Part shown: piece after piece, positions 11,901 through 20,576 of the stretch | Position numbering within the stretch: the stretch's first letter is position 1 | How the letters are laid out: each line of letters opens with the position of its first letter | NCBI GenBank assembly: GCA_025531455.1 | Contig: JAMYHL010000030.1 | Location: 186,001-250,000 of the forward strand | Source of the DNA: Apiotrichum sp. Y4204 | Taxonomy: Eukaryota; Basidiomycota; Tremellomycetes; Trichosporonales; Trichosporonaceae | Direction of reading: 5' to 3' | Length of the DNA: 64,000 bases | Notes under the pieces: model-generated | What the model was told of the DNA's origin: nothing | Seen by the model: the letters and a program-made list of their open reading frames with translations, nothing else | Databases searched by the model: none | Translations under genes and position numbers: made by a program

Positions 11901-13424
11901 GGTCTGGAGGAGGCGTCGAAGCACTACTTTGCGGACCACAACGAGGCTGCGATGTTTGAGGTTCTGGAACCGCTGCACGACATGATCGAACGGGGTCCCG
12001 AAACGCTCCGCGAGACGTCGTTCGTGCAGAGCTTTGGGCATGAGCTGCGCATGGCGCGTGACTTCTGCCGGAGATACAAGCTGCACGGCGATACCAACGA
12101 TCTCAACCAGGCGTGGGACATATACTACTCTACGTTCCAGCGACTCGCGCGCCAGCTCAAGCTCCTCAACGTCATCGAGCTGCAGTACGTGTCGCCCAAG
12201 CTCATGGAGGTGCGTGACCTCGAGCTCGCTGTTCCCGGCACGTACCAGTCCGGGAAACCTGTCATTGGCATCGCGTGCGTCATGCCCACCTTTACCGTGT
12301 TCTCGTCCAAGCAGCGCCCGCGTCGGTTCACGATGCGCGGCCGCGATGGCAAGGAGTACACTTTCCTGCTCAAGGGCCACGAGGATCTTCGCCAGGACGA
12401 GCGTGTCATGCAGCTGTTCGGCCTTGTCAACACGCTACTCAGCGCCGACCAGGAGTCCGCCAAGCGCCATCTCAGCATCCGCCAGTTCTCAATCACGCCG
12501 CTGTCGCCCGGCGCCGGTCTTCTCGGATGGGTGCCGCACAGCGATACCCTGCATACGCTTATCAAAAACTACCGCGACTCGCGCAAGATTCTCATCGACA
12601 TTGAGAACCGCCTCATGAACCAGATGGCTGATGACAACTACGACACACTGCCGCTGCTGCACAAGGTCGAGGTGTTCCAGTACGCGCTGGATAATACGAC
12701 CGGCCAGGACCTGTATCGCATTCTGTGGCTGCGGAGTCGCAACTCGGAATCGTGGCTTGAGCGGCGGACGACATATACCCGCTCGCTCGCTCTTACATCC
12801 ATGGTCGGCTACATTCTCGGTCTCGGCGATCGTCACCCGTCCAACCTCATGCTCGACCAGATCACTGGCGAGATTGTGCACATCGACTTTGGCGACTGTT
12901 TCGAGGTCGCGATGCAGCGCGACAAGTTCCCGGAAAAGGTCCCGTTCCGTCTCACGCGCATGCTCATCCACGCGATGGAGGTGTGTGGCTTGTCGGGAAC
13001 ATACAGCCGAACATGCGAGGTGTCGATGGAGGTGCTGCGCGACAACAAGGAGTCGGTCATGGCCGTGCTCGAGGCGTTCGTGTACGACCCGTTGATCAAC
13101 TGGCGTCTGACAGCGACAAACGACCCTGGCGGAAGGGAGCAGGTTCGCGACGTCGAGGAGCGGCAAGGCTACGGCGGCCCTGGCGGCCCCCGCGCCGCCG
13201 CGCGTGCCGATGAGCGCGACATTCTCGGCGAGGCAGACCGCCACGAGCAGATGAACGACAAGGCGCTGCAGGTCATTGAGCGCGTGCGCCGAAAACTCAC
13301 GGGTCGCGACTTCAAGCCCAACCTCACGCTCGGCGTCAAGGACCAGGTCGAGGAGCTCGTGCACCAGGCCACGAGCGTCGAAAACCTCTGTGTCGCGTTC
13401 GTCGGCTGGTGTTCGTTCTGGTAG
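5927..13424 (+). CDS. TOR: TOR serine/threonine kinase (PIK-related, complete)
   Basis: Central growth-control kinase of TORC1/TORC2. Start [18 protein letters not shown], then many small 5' exons (introns near 5981, 6064, 6265, 6345, 6551, 6735, 6965, 7497) and one very long exon from about 7530 to 11218. The N-terminal two-thirds are HEAT-type helices. The FRB domain is clear: [13 protein letters not shown] keeps the Ser contacted by rapamycin-FKBP12, and [10 protein letters not shown] keeps the key Trp and Phe. The kinase domain shows [19 protein letters not shown] (ATP-binding Lys region), [13 protein letters not shown] (catalytic loop) and [11 protein letters not shown] (DFG). The FATC end is [16 protein letters not shown], matching the family's GWCxFW terminus. 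Estimated ~2,350 residues, typical for TOR. A linker after DPLINWRL (about 13110-13260) is Gly/Arg/Glu-rich. Prediction: rapamycin-sensitive. Confidence 0.96.
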
Positions 13425-14197
13425 CCTGGCAGCCTGGGGCAAGGGGGAGTATTTTAGTCATGGATTAATTGTACGGTAAGGAAGAACTCATGCATAAGAA
13501 TACAGAAGCGAAATCACCGGGGGACAGCGCGCGCGCGGCAGCCGCAAGGACGCACGATGGGCGCGAGGACGGGGTGGCGCGTGGGGCGTAACCGATTGCG
13601 AACACGAGGCCGGGGGAAGCTCACCAGATCACCAACTTGCTCGCCGCTTTGGTCATTGTGCAGCGGCAGAACTGGGGCATTCCTGGCAGCTTTGTGACGC
13701 GACCAAATGAAGGCAGGGTACGGGACAGGAAACGACTAGATGGACGACAGCGGTACAGCTCTCAGATCTCAGACTAGCACAGGGGCCGCTACAGGACAGC
13801 ATGGACGCTTGTTGACTGCACTAACAGCCGATCTAGCAGCTATCTTTCGGCCCTGATAGACAGATGTGTGCTCACAGTCTGGGCACCGGATGACGAGGGT
13901 ACATAAGCCGCCACTCCAGTTGATCTCTTCTTCCTTTCTCCTCATCCCCTTTCTCTCTCCTCTCTTACCTCCTCTCGATTCTCTCTTCTCTATTGCGCTT
14001 CTCTCTTTCCCTCTCTTCCACCACTTTCGAGCTTCTTTGTCCCTCCAACCCTTCTCCCATCTGTGAACACCGCCTTCATCACCGACCATACCCTCTGTTC
14101 CCACTCTTTCCCTGTCGATACCTCCTACCGAACGTACTCTCGAGCGTCCCCGCTATCGTCGTGCTTTTACCACCTCTAGAGCCCCTGCCTCCCAAGC
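13425..14197. promoter_or_regulatory. TOR 3' region and promoter/leader of the first array gene
   Basis: No gene seen. A TATA-like ACATAAG at about 13901 is followed by a strikingly pyrimidine-rich strand from 13921 to about 14190 (long TCTCTC, CTCCTC and TTCTTCC runs), leading to the ATG at 14198. The same TATA-like plus pyrimidine-leader layout precedes other members of the array. Confidence 0.5.
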
Positions 14198-14800
14198 ATG
14201 CCTCGCGAGCCAGCGGTCAGCCCGCCTTTAACCCCGGCGTCCGCCGTATCATCCAAAAAGCGCAAGCTGTCCACCCCCGACGGCTCGGTCAAGGTCAAGG
14301 AGAACGCCCCCGAGGACGCGATCATGACACCCGATACCACTGCTAGTCCCACTGCAGTCAAGACCGAGCCTGGTGAGTTATATCACTGACGCATTATGCT
14401 TGCTCACCTCCAAGTCGTACCCGTCACACATGATGATTGCCTGCCCGAGCTCGGTCCCATGTGTCATGATCTTCTCAATTCGCGAAGGCAAAATGCTCCC
14501 CTGTACAGCGACTGGAGAAGCGGGCCACTCCCCTCCGCGCTGACCCTCACCTTCCTCAGAAGCGATGTAAGGGACACCGCCTTTAGCATCATTAGGCTGG
14601 AGAAACTGCTTAAAAAGTTCCGAGAGCATCTCTACGACTTGATCGAGAAGGAGACCGTCGCTCGGCGCCAGAAAGTGGAGAGTCTCGAGCGAGAGGCTGC
14701 CTCATACCGCAAGGAGCAAGCGCTCAACGAGTCCTTCCGGGAAAGGATCAGCGTCCTTCAAGGAAATCCAAACTCATCCGTCTCCGCTCCCGATATTTAA
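14198..14800 (+). CDS. Array gene 1: disordered N-terminus plus helical C-terminus, unrecognised family
   Basis: I do not recognise this gene. Two exons: 14198-14372, a 42-nt intron (14373-14414, GTGAGT...CAAG), then 14415-14800. The exons sum to 561 nt in frame, 186 residues. The N-terminus is Pro/Ser-rich with a basic cluster SSKKRKLSTPDGS and a V-K-T-E motif of SUMO-site type. At residue ~75 comes CHDLLNSR, then about 30 residues later TAFSIIRLE opening a long charged helix (LLKKFREHL...RRQKVESLERE). It shares the order of basic motif, C-x-x-[LF]-L-x-S-R, then [LMT]-A-x-x-I-I-x-L-E with the next four genes on the same strand. A nuclear location is inferred from the basic motif only. Confidence 0.65.
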
Positions 14801-15332
14801 GAGAATACCAACCATTGGTTTGATTTGGCTGGCCGAACAGATCAAGATCACAATGTAGGCGTTCACTGTACGCCGAGCTGACAGCCTTAGTATTATCGAC
14901 ACAGGTCAACACTTTCCGTACAGCGACGGGAAGTCTCGATAGCGCGAGGACGTGTCTATAGTGTATGGTGCTGGTCCCTGTCATTCTCACATACTGGTTT
15001 TCTGTTCTGTCTTCTGTTTGCTTTCTGCCGAGCTACCTCTCATACATAGTTGACACTTGCGTGTGCATGTACACATTTACTTATTGTAAACTTTGGGTAC
15101 CAGCTGGATCCAAGACGTTTGCAAATGAGCTCTGAGACTGGAAGCAAAGATCTCAAAGCCGGTCCTGAGGACAGTCCTGCGCCTCCTGCGGGAATGCGTC
15201 TGTACGTCTATACTTTTGTTTTGTATCGCAGCACGCGTGTGGTACTCCGAGTCCCACATCATGGCCGACACACCATAATGCACAGTCACCTCACACACAC
15301 ATACACATGTTCAGGTTCTCGTTTACTCAAGA

Positions 15333-15411
15333 TCCATCATCAAACATCATCCATCATCAATCCTCATCCATCATCAATCCTCATTCATCATCAATCCTTA
15401 TCCATCATCAG
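15333..15411 (+). repeat. 17-bp imperfect tandem repeat (about 4 copies)
   Basis: The unit is close to TCCATCATCAATCCTCA, repeated with single-base changes. It lies about 50 bp upstream of the TATA-like box of array gene 2. Confidence 0.75.
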
Positions 15412-15455
15412 CGAGTCGCGAGCCAAAAGCGACACACGCTCAACTCCAAAATGGA

Positions 15456-15464
15456 TACATAAAC
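15456..15464 (+). promoter_or_regulatory. TATA-like box of array gene 2
   Basis: TACATAAAC, 62 bp before the ATG and directly followed by a pyrimidine-rich stretch. Array gene 5 has an equivalent ATATAAAC at about the same distance from its ATG. Confidence 0.45.
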
Positions 15465-15525
15465 AGCCCCTGCCCTCCTTCTCTCCTTCAACTCCTCACT
15501 TCCTCCTCCATTCTCAACCACCACC

Positions 15526-16305
15526 ATGCCCGAGACAAACGCCAACCCCTTCTACACGCCCATTCTCAAGCGCGCGCGGAGCCCGTCCCCCGAGACCACG
15601 CGCGTCGACGACGTTCCCGCCCTCCGTGTGCCCCTTATGGACATCACTCCGCTTGTCCTCTGCGAAGAGAAGGATGAGGGGGCGGTAGAGGAGAATGATG
15701 GGTATGAGGGGGAAGATGAGGAAGACGGGGAAGCGGAGGAGAGGAATGACAGCTTCCATGTCGTCGCCTTGATCAGGCCGGAGGACGGGAACGAGGAGGA
15801 GGAGTGCAAGGACCCCGACGACGCCGACGACGACTCCGACTGCGCCAACAATGAGAGCGACGCCAACTGCGAGAACGACGAGAACGACGAAAACAGCTTC
15901 CAACCTCTTGTCAACTCCGCGGCCCACCACGACGACGGAGATGGCGAGGATGACGGGGCCGACGCCGACGCAGAGAGCAGCTTTCGTTCTCTCACTTCCC
16001 CTACGGCGCCTCGAAGCGGCTCTGGCCACTCCTCAAATCACGCCTGCATCCCAAAGACGACGGCCACATGCCTCGCCTTCCTGGCCTCGCGCAACTGCCT
16101 CCCGGCAGAGTTCAACGGCGCCCTCCTCGGAAGCGTGCTCCAGCTCGCCCCCGACGCCCCGATCGAGGAGCTCGCGGCCGCGTTGATCGTACTCGAACGC
16201 GAAGTCGAGCGCCTACAGGACGAGTTTGTCCGCCGCCTCCGCGAGGATGTTGTCCAGGGCAGGAGTGCGCAGGAGGCGCTGGAGGAGCTTGGAGAGCGCC
16301 AGTAG
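15526..16305 (+). CDS. Array gene 2: acidic disordered protein with conserved C-terminal helix
   Basis: Unrecognised, single exon, 259 residues, with a good start context (ACCACCATGCC). The N-terminus MPETNANPFYTPILKRARSP carries a basic KRAR-SPSP motif. The middle (about residues 40-160) is extremely acidic, with Glu/Asp/Asn runs and DDDSDCANNESDANCEND-like repeats. At residue ~182 comes CLAFLASR, and 34 residues after that Cys LAAALIVLEREVERL starts a long amphipathic helix that runs to the C-terminus (EALEELGERQ). The motif order matches array genes 1, 3, 4 and 5, while the acidic middle is not alignable between members. No catalytic motif is visible. A nuclear or chromatin role is a guess from composition. 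Confidence 0.75.
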   Translation: MPETNANPFYTPILKRARSPSPETTRVDDVPALRVPLMDITPLVLCEEKDEGAVEENDGYEGEDEEDGEAEERNDSFHVVALIRPEDGNEEEECKDPDDADDDSDCANNESDANCENDENDENSFQPLVNSAAHHDDGDGEDDGADADAESSFRSLTSPTAPRSGSGHSSNHACIPKTTATCLAFLASRNCLPAEFNGALLGSVLQLAPDAPIEELAAALIVLEREVERLQDEFVRRLREDVVQGRSAQEALEELGERQ

Positions 16306-17141
16306 CGGAGGGGTCGTTATCTAGTCATTTGGTTCTGAATCACTGTTGTAGTTTCTTCTGCATTGAAAGTCGTTGAACGGTACTTGCGGGGCAGTGTTCA
16401 GTGGTTAGTGAACGCTTTTCGGGTGTTAGTGGGAAGAAACGGCTGTGTGGCACGGACCTCGGCGCGTAACGCGAGAACCAAACAAAGACCAGAACCAAAC
16501 AAATCAGTTCGTGTCCCGTCGCGTACACACTCGCACCCACAACATAACGAAGAATCACTCATTTCCACATCATCCCCTCCTTCATTCTCATAATCGACAC
16601 TCACTTCCCTCCCCTGTCCTTATATATTGATTGCAAGGCAGAGGTAGGCAAACCGGCAAGCTTCTGGACACTTTCATACATTTACAACCCCCCTGACCTA
16701 GACACCCCCTGTCTGATCGATTTACCAGAGCTACTCCGATGCCCCGACCAGGGGCAGTGACAAGCATGACAAGACACTGCTTGCCCGACAGCTAGCAGCA
16801 GCAGCAACGGTAGCCTACACGAGCTAAACGAAGGACAAACACCCCACATCTACCTTCCTGCGCCTACCTGCTTTTTCATTCCGTTCACACATCCATCTTC
16901 TGCCTGATTTGTCTTTCCTCAACAATCATGCCGAACAAACACAGCTGCGCAGGCGAAGGGCGCAGAGGGTTGCCCCCTCCTTCATGTTCTCACGCTATCT
17001 GCCATACTATTTAACCTCTGACCTCTTCCTTTTCTCTTTCTCATCACAACATCTCTCTCGGTCGCCACCACCGTCGAGACAAGACGACAACGACGCCTCT
17101 CCCATCTTCCAAGCGTCTTCATCGTTGACCCCTCCGTAAAA
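16306..17141. other. Spacer and long leader of array gene 3
   Basis: No gene supported. It contains TATATATTG at about 16621, a short CAG-repeat (16794-16806) and a second TATA-like ACTATTTAA near 17006. A CT-rich leader (17021-17110) runs to the ATG at 17142. Confidence 0.4.
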
Positions 17142-17775
17142 ATGCCCTCCACCATGCCACAGAGCTACTCCTCCGATGAGGAGTCCTTTGTAGTCAAGCG
17201 CAAGCGCGCCGAATACTACTCCAGCGAGGACGATAGCGGCGGCGAAGGCGAAGAAGGACAGCGCCGCATCACCTCAATCCGTTCGAAAGGCGTCAACGAG
17301 ACCAAGTACAAGAAAGCCAGGGACGCGAAGGCCAACGACAAGCGCGACGGTGAAGACGAAAATGGCTCGGATGAAGACACCGTTGCCACGGCCACCTGCC
17401 ACCCTGCAGTCTGCCACCCCCCCTGTCGTACCCACCAAGGATGCCGACAAGACCCATTCAAACCCATCGTCGCTTTCGGACAAGATTGTGCCACCATCGT
17501 TGGACGCGTGTATCTCGTTCCTCAAGTCGCGCGGCGCCGAGTTGCCCTACAATGCAACGACCAGCGTGCTCGATGTCAAACTCGAGGAATCGAACACTAG
17601 TGAATGGTCGACGGAGTCACTCGCCCGCGAAATCATCACTCTCGAGGTACAGCAAAACAATAACGCCCGCACTTTGGCTCTGTATCGCGAGAGACTTGCC
17701 AAACGCCTCAAGCGAGAGCTGCGTAAAGGACAGGAGGCGCTGGATGCTCTTCTGAAGGAGAACAAGCGCGAGTAG
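17142..17775 (+). CDS. Array gene 3: acidic N-terminus, conserved helix; reading frame needs a short intron or is broken
   Basis: Unrecognised. The first frame (17142 to about 17381) encodes YSSDEESFVVKRKRAEYYSS and further acidic sequence (DGEDENGSDED). The second frame (about 17410 to stop 17775) encodes ATPPVVPTKD..., CISFLKSR (Cys codon at 17509), LAREIITLEVQQ 37 residues later, a basic helix LAKRLKRELRKGQEAL and the end LLKENKRE. The two frames differ by one base. A 28-nt intron (17382-17409, GTTGCC...CTGCAG) would join them exactly in phase, but it is very short with a poor donor. Alternatively, one base too many in the 7-C run at about 17417-17423 would explain it. The C-terminus is the clearest match to array gene 5 (both end EN-K-R). 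Confidence 0.65.
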
Positions 17776-18231
17776 GAGCCCATAGTTTTAACTCTCTGTC
17801 CGCCTTCAATAGCCCTGGACGTAAATAACTTCAGGAAGGCTCGTACAGCTCGCTTCATGCATTATCACATCTGTGTGCATTCCAGCTCATGAGAAAGCAA
17901 CGAGCAAACGAGGTTGAGGCGCTCACACTCATTACAGCCAACCTTCCTTTGGCCGTCTCACAATGACAACATCTCCATTCATCATCGGATCACACCTCAT
18001 CTCTTCGTCTTCCCCCCCTTCTTTCAACTCTTACCCTCTTTGTAGTGCTCTCCCTTCTACACTGTACGAGTCCATCAACAGATCAACAGTGTCGCCTCCT
18101 TTTGTCTACCAGACACAACTATCAGGCTTGACATCGAACACAATCACAAGGCTGGTCAGACATTTCGCTCTTTGAGAAACGCCACCTGGCCGATTGCTGC
18201 CCCAAACACCATTGAGACGACAACTCCAACG
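17776..18231. other. Spacer between array genes 3 and 4
   Basis: No gene. Pyrimidine-rich between about 17990 and 18060 (CTCTTCGTCTTCCCCCCCTTC). No clear TATA box within the last 150 bases. Confidence 0.4.
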
Positions 18232-18774
18232 ATGAAAATTCAGCCCCGTGCAGACCCCGACAAACTCGACCCCGAGGTGACGCGCACGCGCAAGCGCACC
18301 GCCGAGTCTTCTCCGCATGCGAACACGAACAGCGCCGCCAAAGCTTCCCGGTTTATTGGAAGGAAGAAGGCCAAGACTGCCCATACTGTCGAGGACAACA
18401 AGAATACCGAAGATACCGCTAGCGACTCAGAGTCCCGCATCGTCATCGTGAGGGATGGACCTCGCGTCCGCAGTACGATCTCTACCCGGCCCAAGGTTCT
18501 TCCCCCTGGGGGAAGTGTCGAGTTCTTCGAATTAGGCGACATCAACATCCCGGACGAAGTCATTAATATTCCAGCGATTTGCAAAATGCTTCCTCGCGGT
18601 ATCGACCACACTGACCAGTCCCCCGAGACCCTCGCGGGGACGATCATTGACCTCAAGGTCGTCGAGAAGCTTGTCAAGGAGTCGCTTTCCAATCACCGCA
18701 AGGCACTCGCGGCGCGTCTGAAGAGGATTCAAGAACGGACCGAGATCCTGGGCCGTCTTCTCGCCGAGAACTAG
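18232..18774 (+). CDS. Array gene 4: short basic/disordered protein with conserved helix
   Basis: Unrecognised, single exon, 180 residues, ATG at 18232 (MKIQPRADPDKLDPEVTRTR). The N-terminal basic clusters RKRTAESS and GRKKAKTAH resemble the basic motifs of the other array genes. The middle is Ser/Asp/Glu-rich. The conserved core is the most degenerate of the set: AICKMLPRG (Cys at residue ~117, one residue shorter than CxxLLxSR), and only 17 residues from that Cys to LAGTIIDLKVVEKLV. The helix ends LGRLLAEN. Orientation, length and motif order place it in the same family as its neighbours. Confidence 0.68.
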   Translation: MKIQPRADPDKLDPEVTRTRKRTAESSPHANTNSAAKASRFIGRKKAKTAHTVEDNKNTEDTASDSESRIVIVRDGPRVRSTISTRPKVLPPGGSVEFFELGDINIPDEVINIPAICKMLPRGIDHTDQSPETLAGTIIDLKVVEKLVKESLSNHRKALAARLKRIQERTEILGRLLAEN

Positions 18775-19201
18775 TGTCGCTAGCGCCGGTGCGTTACCAG
18801 CGATCCAGCGATACCGCCAGTACAGTACATTTCGCGTTCGCGCCGTCGCCCCGATCTCTCGCCGTCATTTTCCATTTGCCATCCTCTGTTCGCCACCCTT
18901 CTGTAATTCTGTGTATGTATGTGAATCCCACGCCCCTCGGGGCAGTACAGTCAACGTCCAGTCAGCTCCGTGTGCAATAGGGTGACAATCGCCGATCCGA
19001 TGATGCGCAGATCCGCGGATCAGTGATCGTGGCGCAAACACACACAGTCTCACGCTGCGCAGTGCGCACGACGCGCAACCGACGCGCGCCCCCAGCACTC
19101 GAGGCCGTTAAAGCAAGAATATATAAACACCATTCGACGAGTTTCTCTCTTCTCTTCTCTCTTATCACCACCCTCCTGCCTTCCTTCCCTGCACCTCCAT
19201 T
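18775..19201. promoter_or_regulatory. Promoter and leader of array gene 5
   Basis: A clear TATA box ATATATAAAC at 19120-19129 follows a GC-rich stretch and is followed by a CT-rich leader (TCTCTCTTCTCTTCTCTC at 19143-19160) that reaches the ATG at 19202. This is the best-formed TATA box of the array. Confidence 0.6.
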
Positions 19202-20272
19202 ATGACCGACCGCAAGAAACGCTCCTCTATCCGCGTCGCGGACCCCACGTCCATGAAGCCCAACAACCCGTACTCTCCCGTGCGCCCCAACAACCCTTAC
19301 TCCCCAGTCGGTGCCGTCCCTAACTCCCTCTACCGCTTCAACGATTACGACGACGCCAACTCCGAAGTCAACTCTGAGTGCTCGGAGGAATTCGCGTGCT
19401 CCAACTGTGGAGAATACCATAGGCACTGGGAAGACGACAGTGAGAACTGTGGGGAGGACGAGGAAGGCAGCGACGAGGATGAGGACGACGACGAGGAGGT
19501 CGACGACGACGAGGCCAGCGATAACGAGGTCAGCGAGGTCGACGACAACGAGGACAATGAGGTTGCCAACGACGACGAGAGCACCATCCCCGACCCTACC
19601 TCCGAGCCCAAGCGCCAGTTCAAGGTCGACGCCACCCGCGCCACCACCGTCGATCACGAGTCCGCCACCAGCAAGGTCGCCATTGCGAACGGCGCGACTC
19701 CCACGCCCAACCAGCGTCACGCCGTTCCCCCTACCAATGACAAGGCCAGGCGCGGTCTACTCAAGTACATGAAGAAGCGCGAGAGCCTCAAGGCCAAACC
19801 CGTGCGCGTCGACGAGGAGAAGGAGGAAGTCAAGGAAGCCGGCCCTACCAAGGAGAATGACAAGGCTACCGAGGAGAAGACGGACACCGGTTCCACTTCG
19901 GAAGACGCTCTTATCAAAACTGCTGTGGCGGGTATCACGATCGTTGGGAACCGCATCCAGACCAGCGCTCCCGCTCCCGCTTCCGTTCCTGCTCCTGCCC
20001 AGGCGCCCGCTACCGCCATCAACCTCTCGTCGCAGGCGTGCCTCGAACTCCTCACCTCGCGCAAGCGCCCAGCTCCCGACAACGAAGGTCCCAATAAGCG
20101 CCCCCGGGCGGACATGTCCGCCGAGGACATGGCGTCGCGCATCATCGTTCTCGAGCGCGAGCTCGTTGGTCTCCGTGGCGCCCTGGCCGACAGCCTCGAG
20201 GCGGAGGCGCAACAAACCCTCGCCGTCCTGAACCGCCTTCGTGAGGAAAACAAGCGTTACGGCGGCGAGTAG
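19202..20272 (+). CDS. Array gene 5: longest member, acidic with CxxC patch and conserved C-terminal helix
   Basis: Unrecognised, single exon, 356 residues. The N-terminus has KKRSSIRV and a tandem NNPYSPV (KPNNPYSPVRPNNPYSPVG). Then comes a Cys/His-containing patch FACSNCGEYHRHWEDDSENC (residues ~63-82) that could bind metal, although no known zinc-finger spacing fits. A long Asp/Glu run follows (DEDEDDDEEVDDDEASDNE), then a Lys-rich stretch and an Ala/Pro linker. The conserved core is ACLELLTSRKRPAP (Cys at ~280), KRPRAD, then MASRIIVLERELVGLRGAL, and the end is LREENKRYGGE. This member shows best that the basic motif, the CxxLLxSR motif and the helix belong together. Convergent with the minus-strand gene ending at 20577. 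Confidence 0.75.
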   Translation: MTDRKKRSSIRVADPTSMKPNNPYSPVRPNNPYSPVGAVPNSLYRFNDYDDANSEVNSECSEEFACSNCGEYHRHWEDDSENCGEDEEGSDEDEDDDEEVDDDEASDNEVSEVDDNEDNEVANDDESTIPDPTSEPKRQFKVDATRATTVDHESATSKVAIANGATPTPNQRHAVPPTNDKARRGLLKYMKKRESLKAKPVRVDEEKEEVKEAGPTKENDKATEEKTDTGSTSEDALIKTAVAGITIVGNRIQTSAPAPASVPAPAQAPATAINLSSQACLELLTSRKRPAPDNEGPNKRPRADMSAEDMASRIIVLERELVGLRGALADSLEAEAQQTLAVLNRLREENKRYGGE

Positions 20273-20576
20273 TCCCGGAGGAGCACATGCCAAACAACAG
20301 ATTACAATAGTCGGAGCCCGAGAATACACATTAGGTCGTTGCTTGTTGATACTACTAGTTCCATATCGAGATTCCCATAGCGAGCTACCTCTCATCACTG
20401 CTCGCAGTTCTCACGCATGTACATACATTTTCTCTCGTCCATTTCAGATTTACTTTATGGCAACTGTGGCCCCTGCAGTGTCTGCGTTGCGTCACTAATG
20501 TGGCACCCGGGGGCCACACCAGTGGCACAAGCGGCAGGATTCCCCACATACAACTAATACAACTACGGCCACCAAA
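20273..20576. other. Convergent 3' intergenic region
   Basis: Lies between the stop of array gene 5 (plus) and the stop of the minus-strand coiled-coil gene. It must hold both 3' ends. No gene seen. Confidence 0.4.

Larger units (their letters stand above)
14801..15525. other. Spacer between array genes 1 and 2
   Basis: A short exon-like frame starts at ATG 15125 (MSSETGSKDLKAGPEDSPAP, then G-M-R-L followed by a GTACGT donor-like site). It may be an orphan exon or chance. A 17-bp tandem repeat lies at 15333-15411. A TATA-like TACATAAAC at 15456 and a CT-rich leader (15470-15525) precede the ATG at 15526. Confidence 0.4.
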
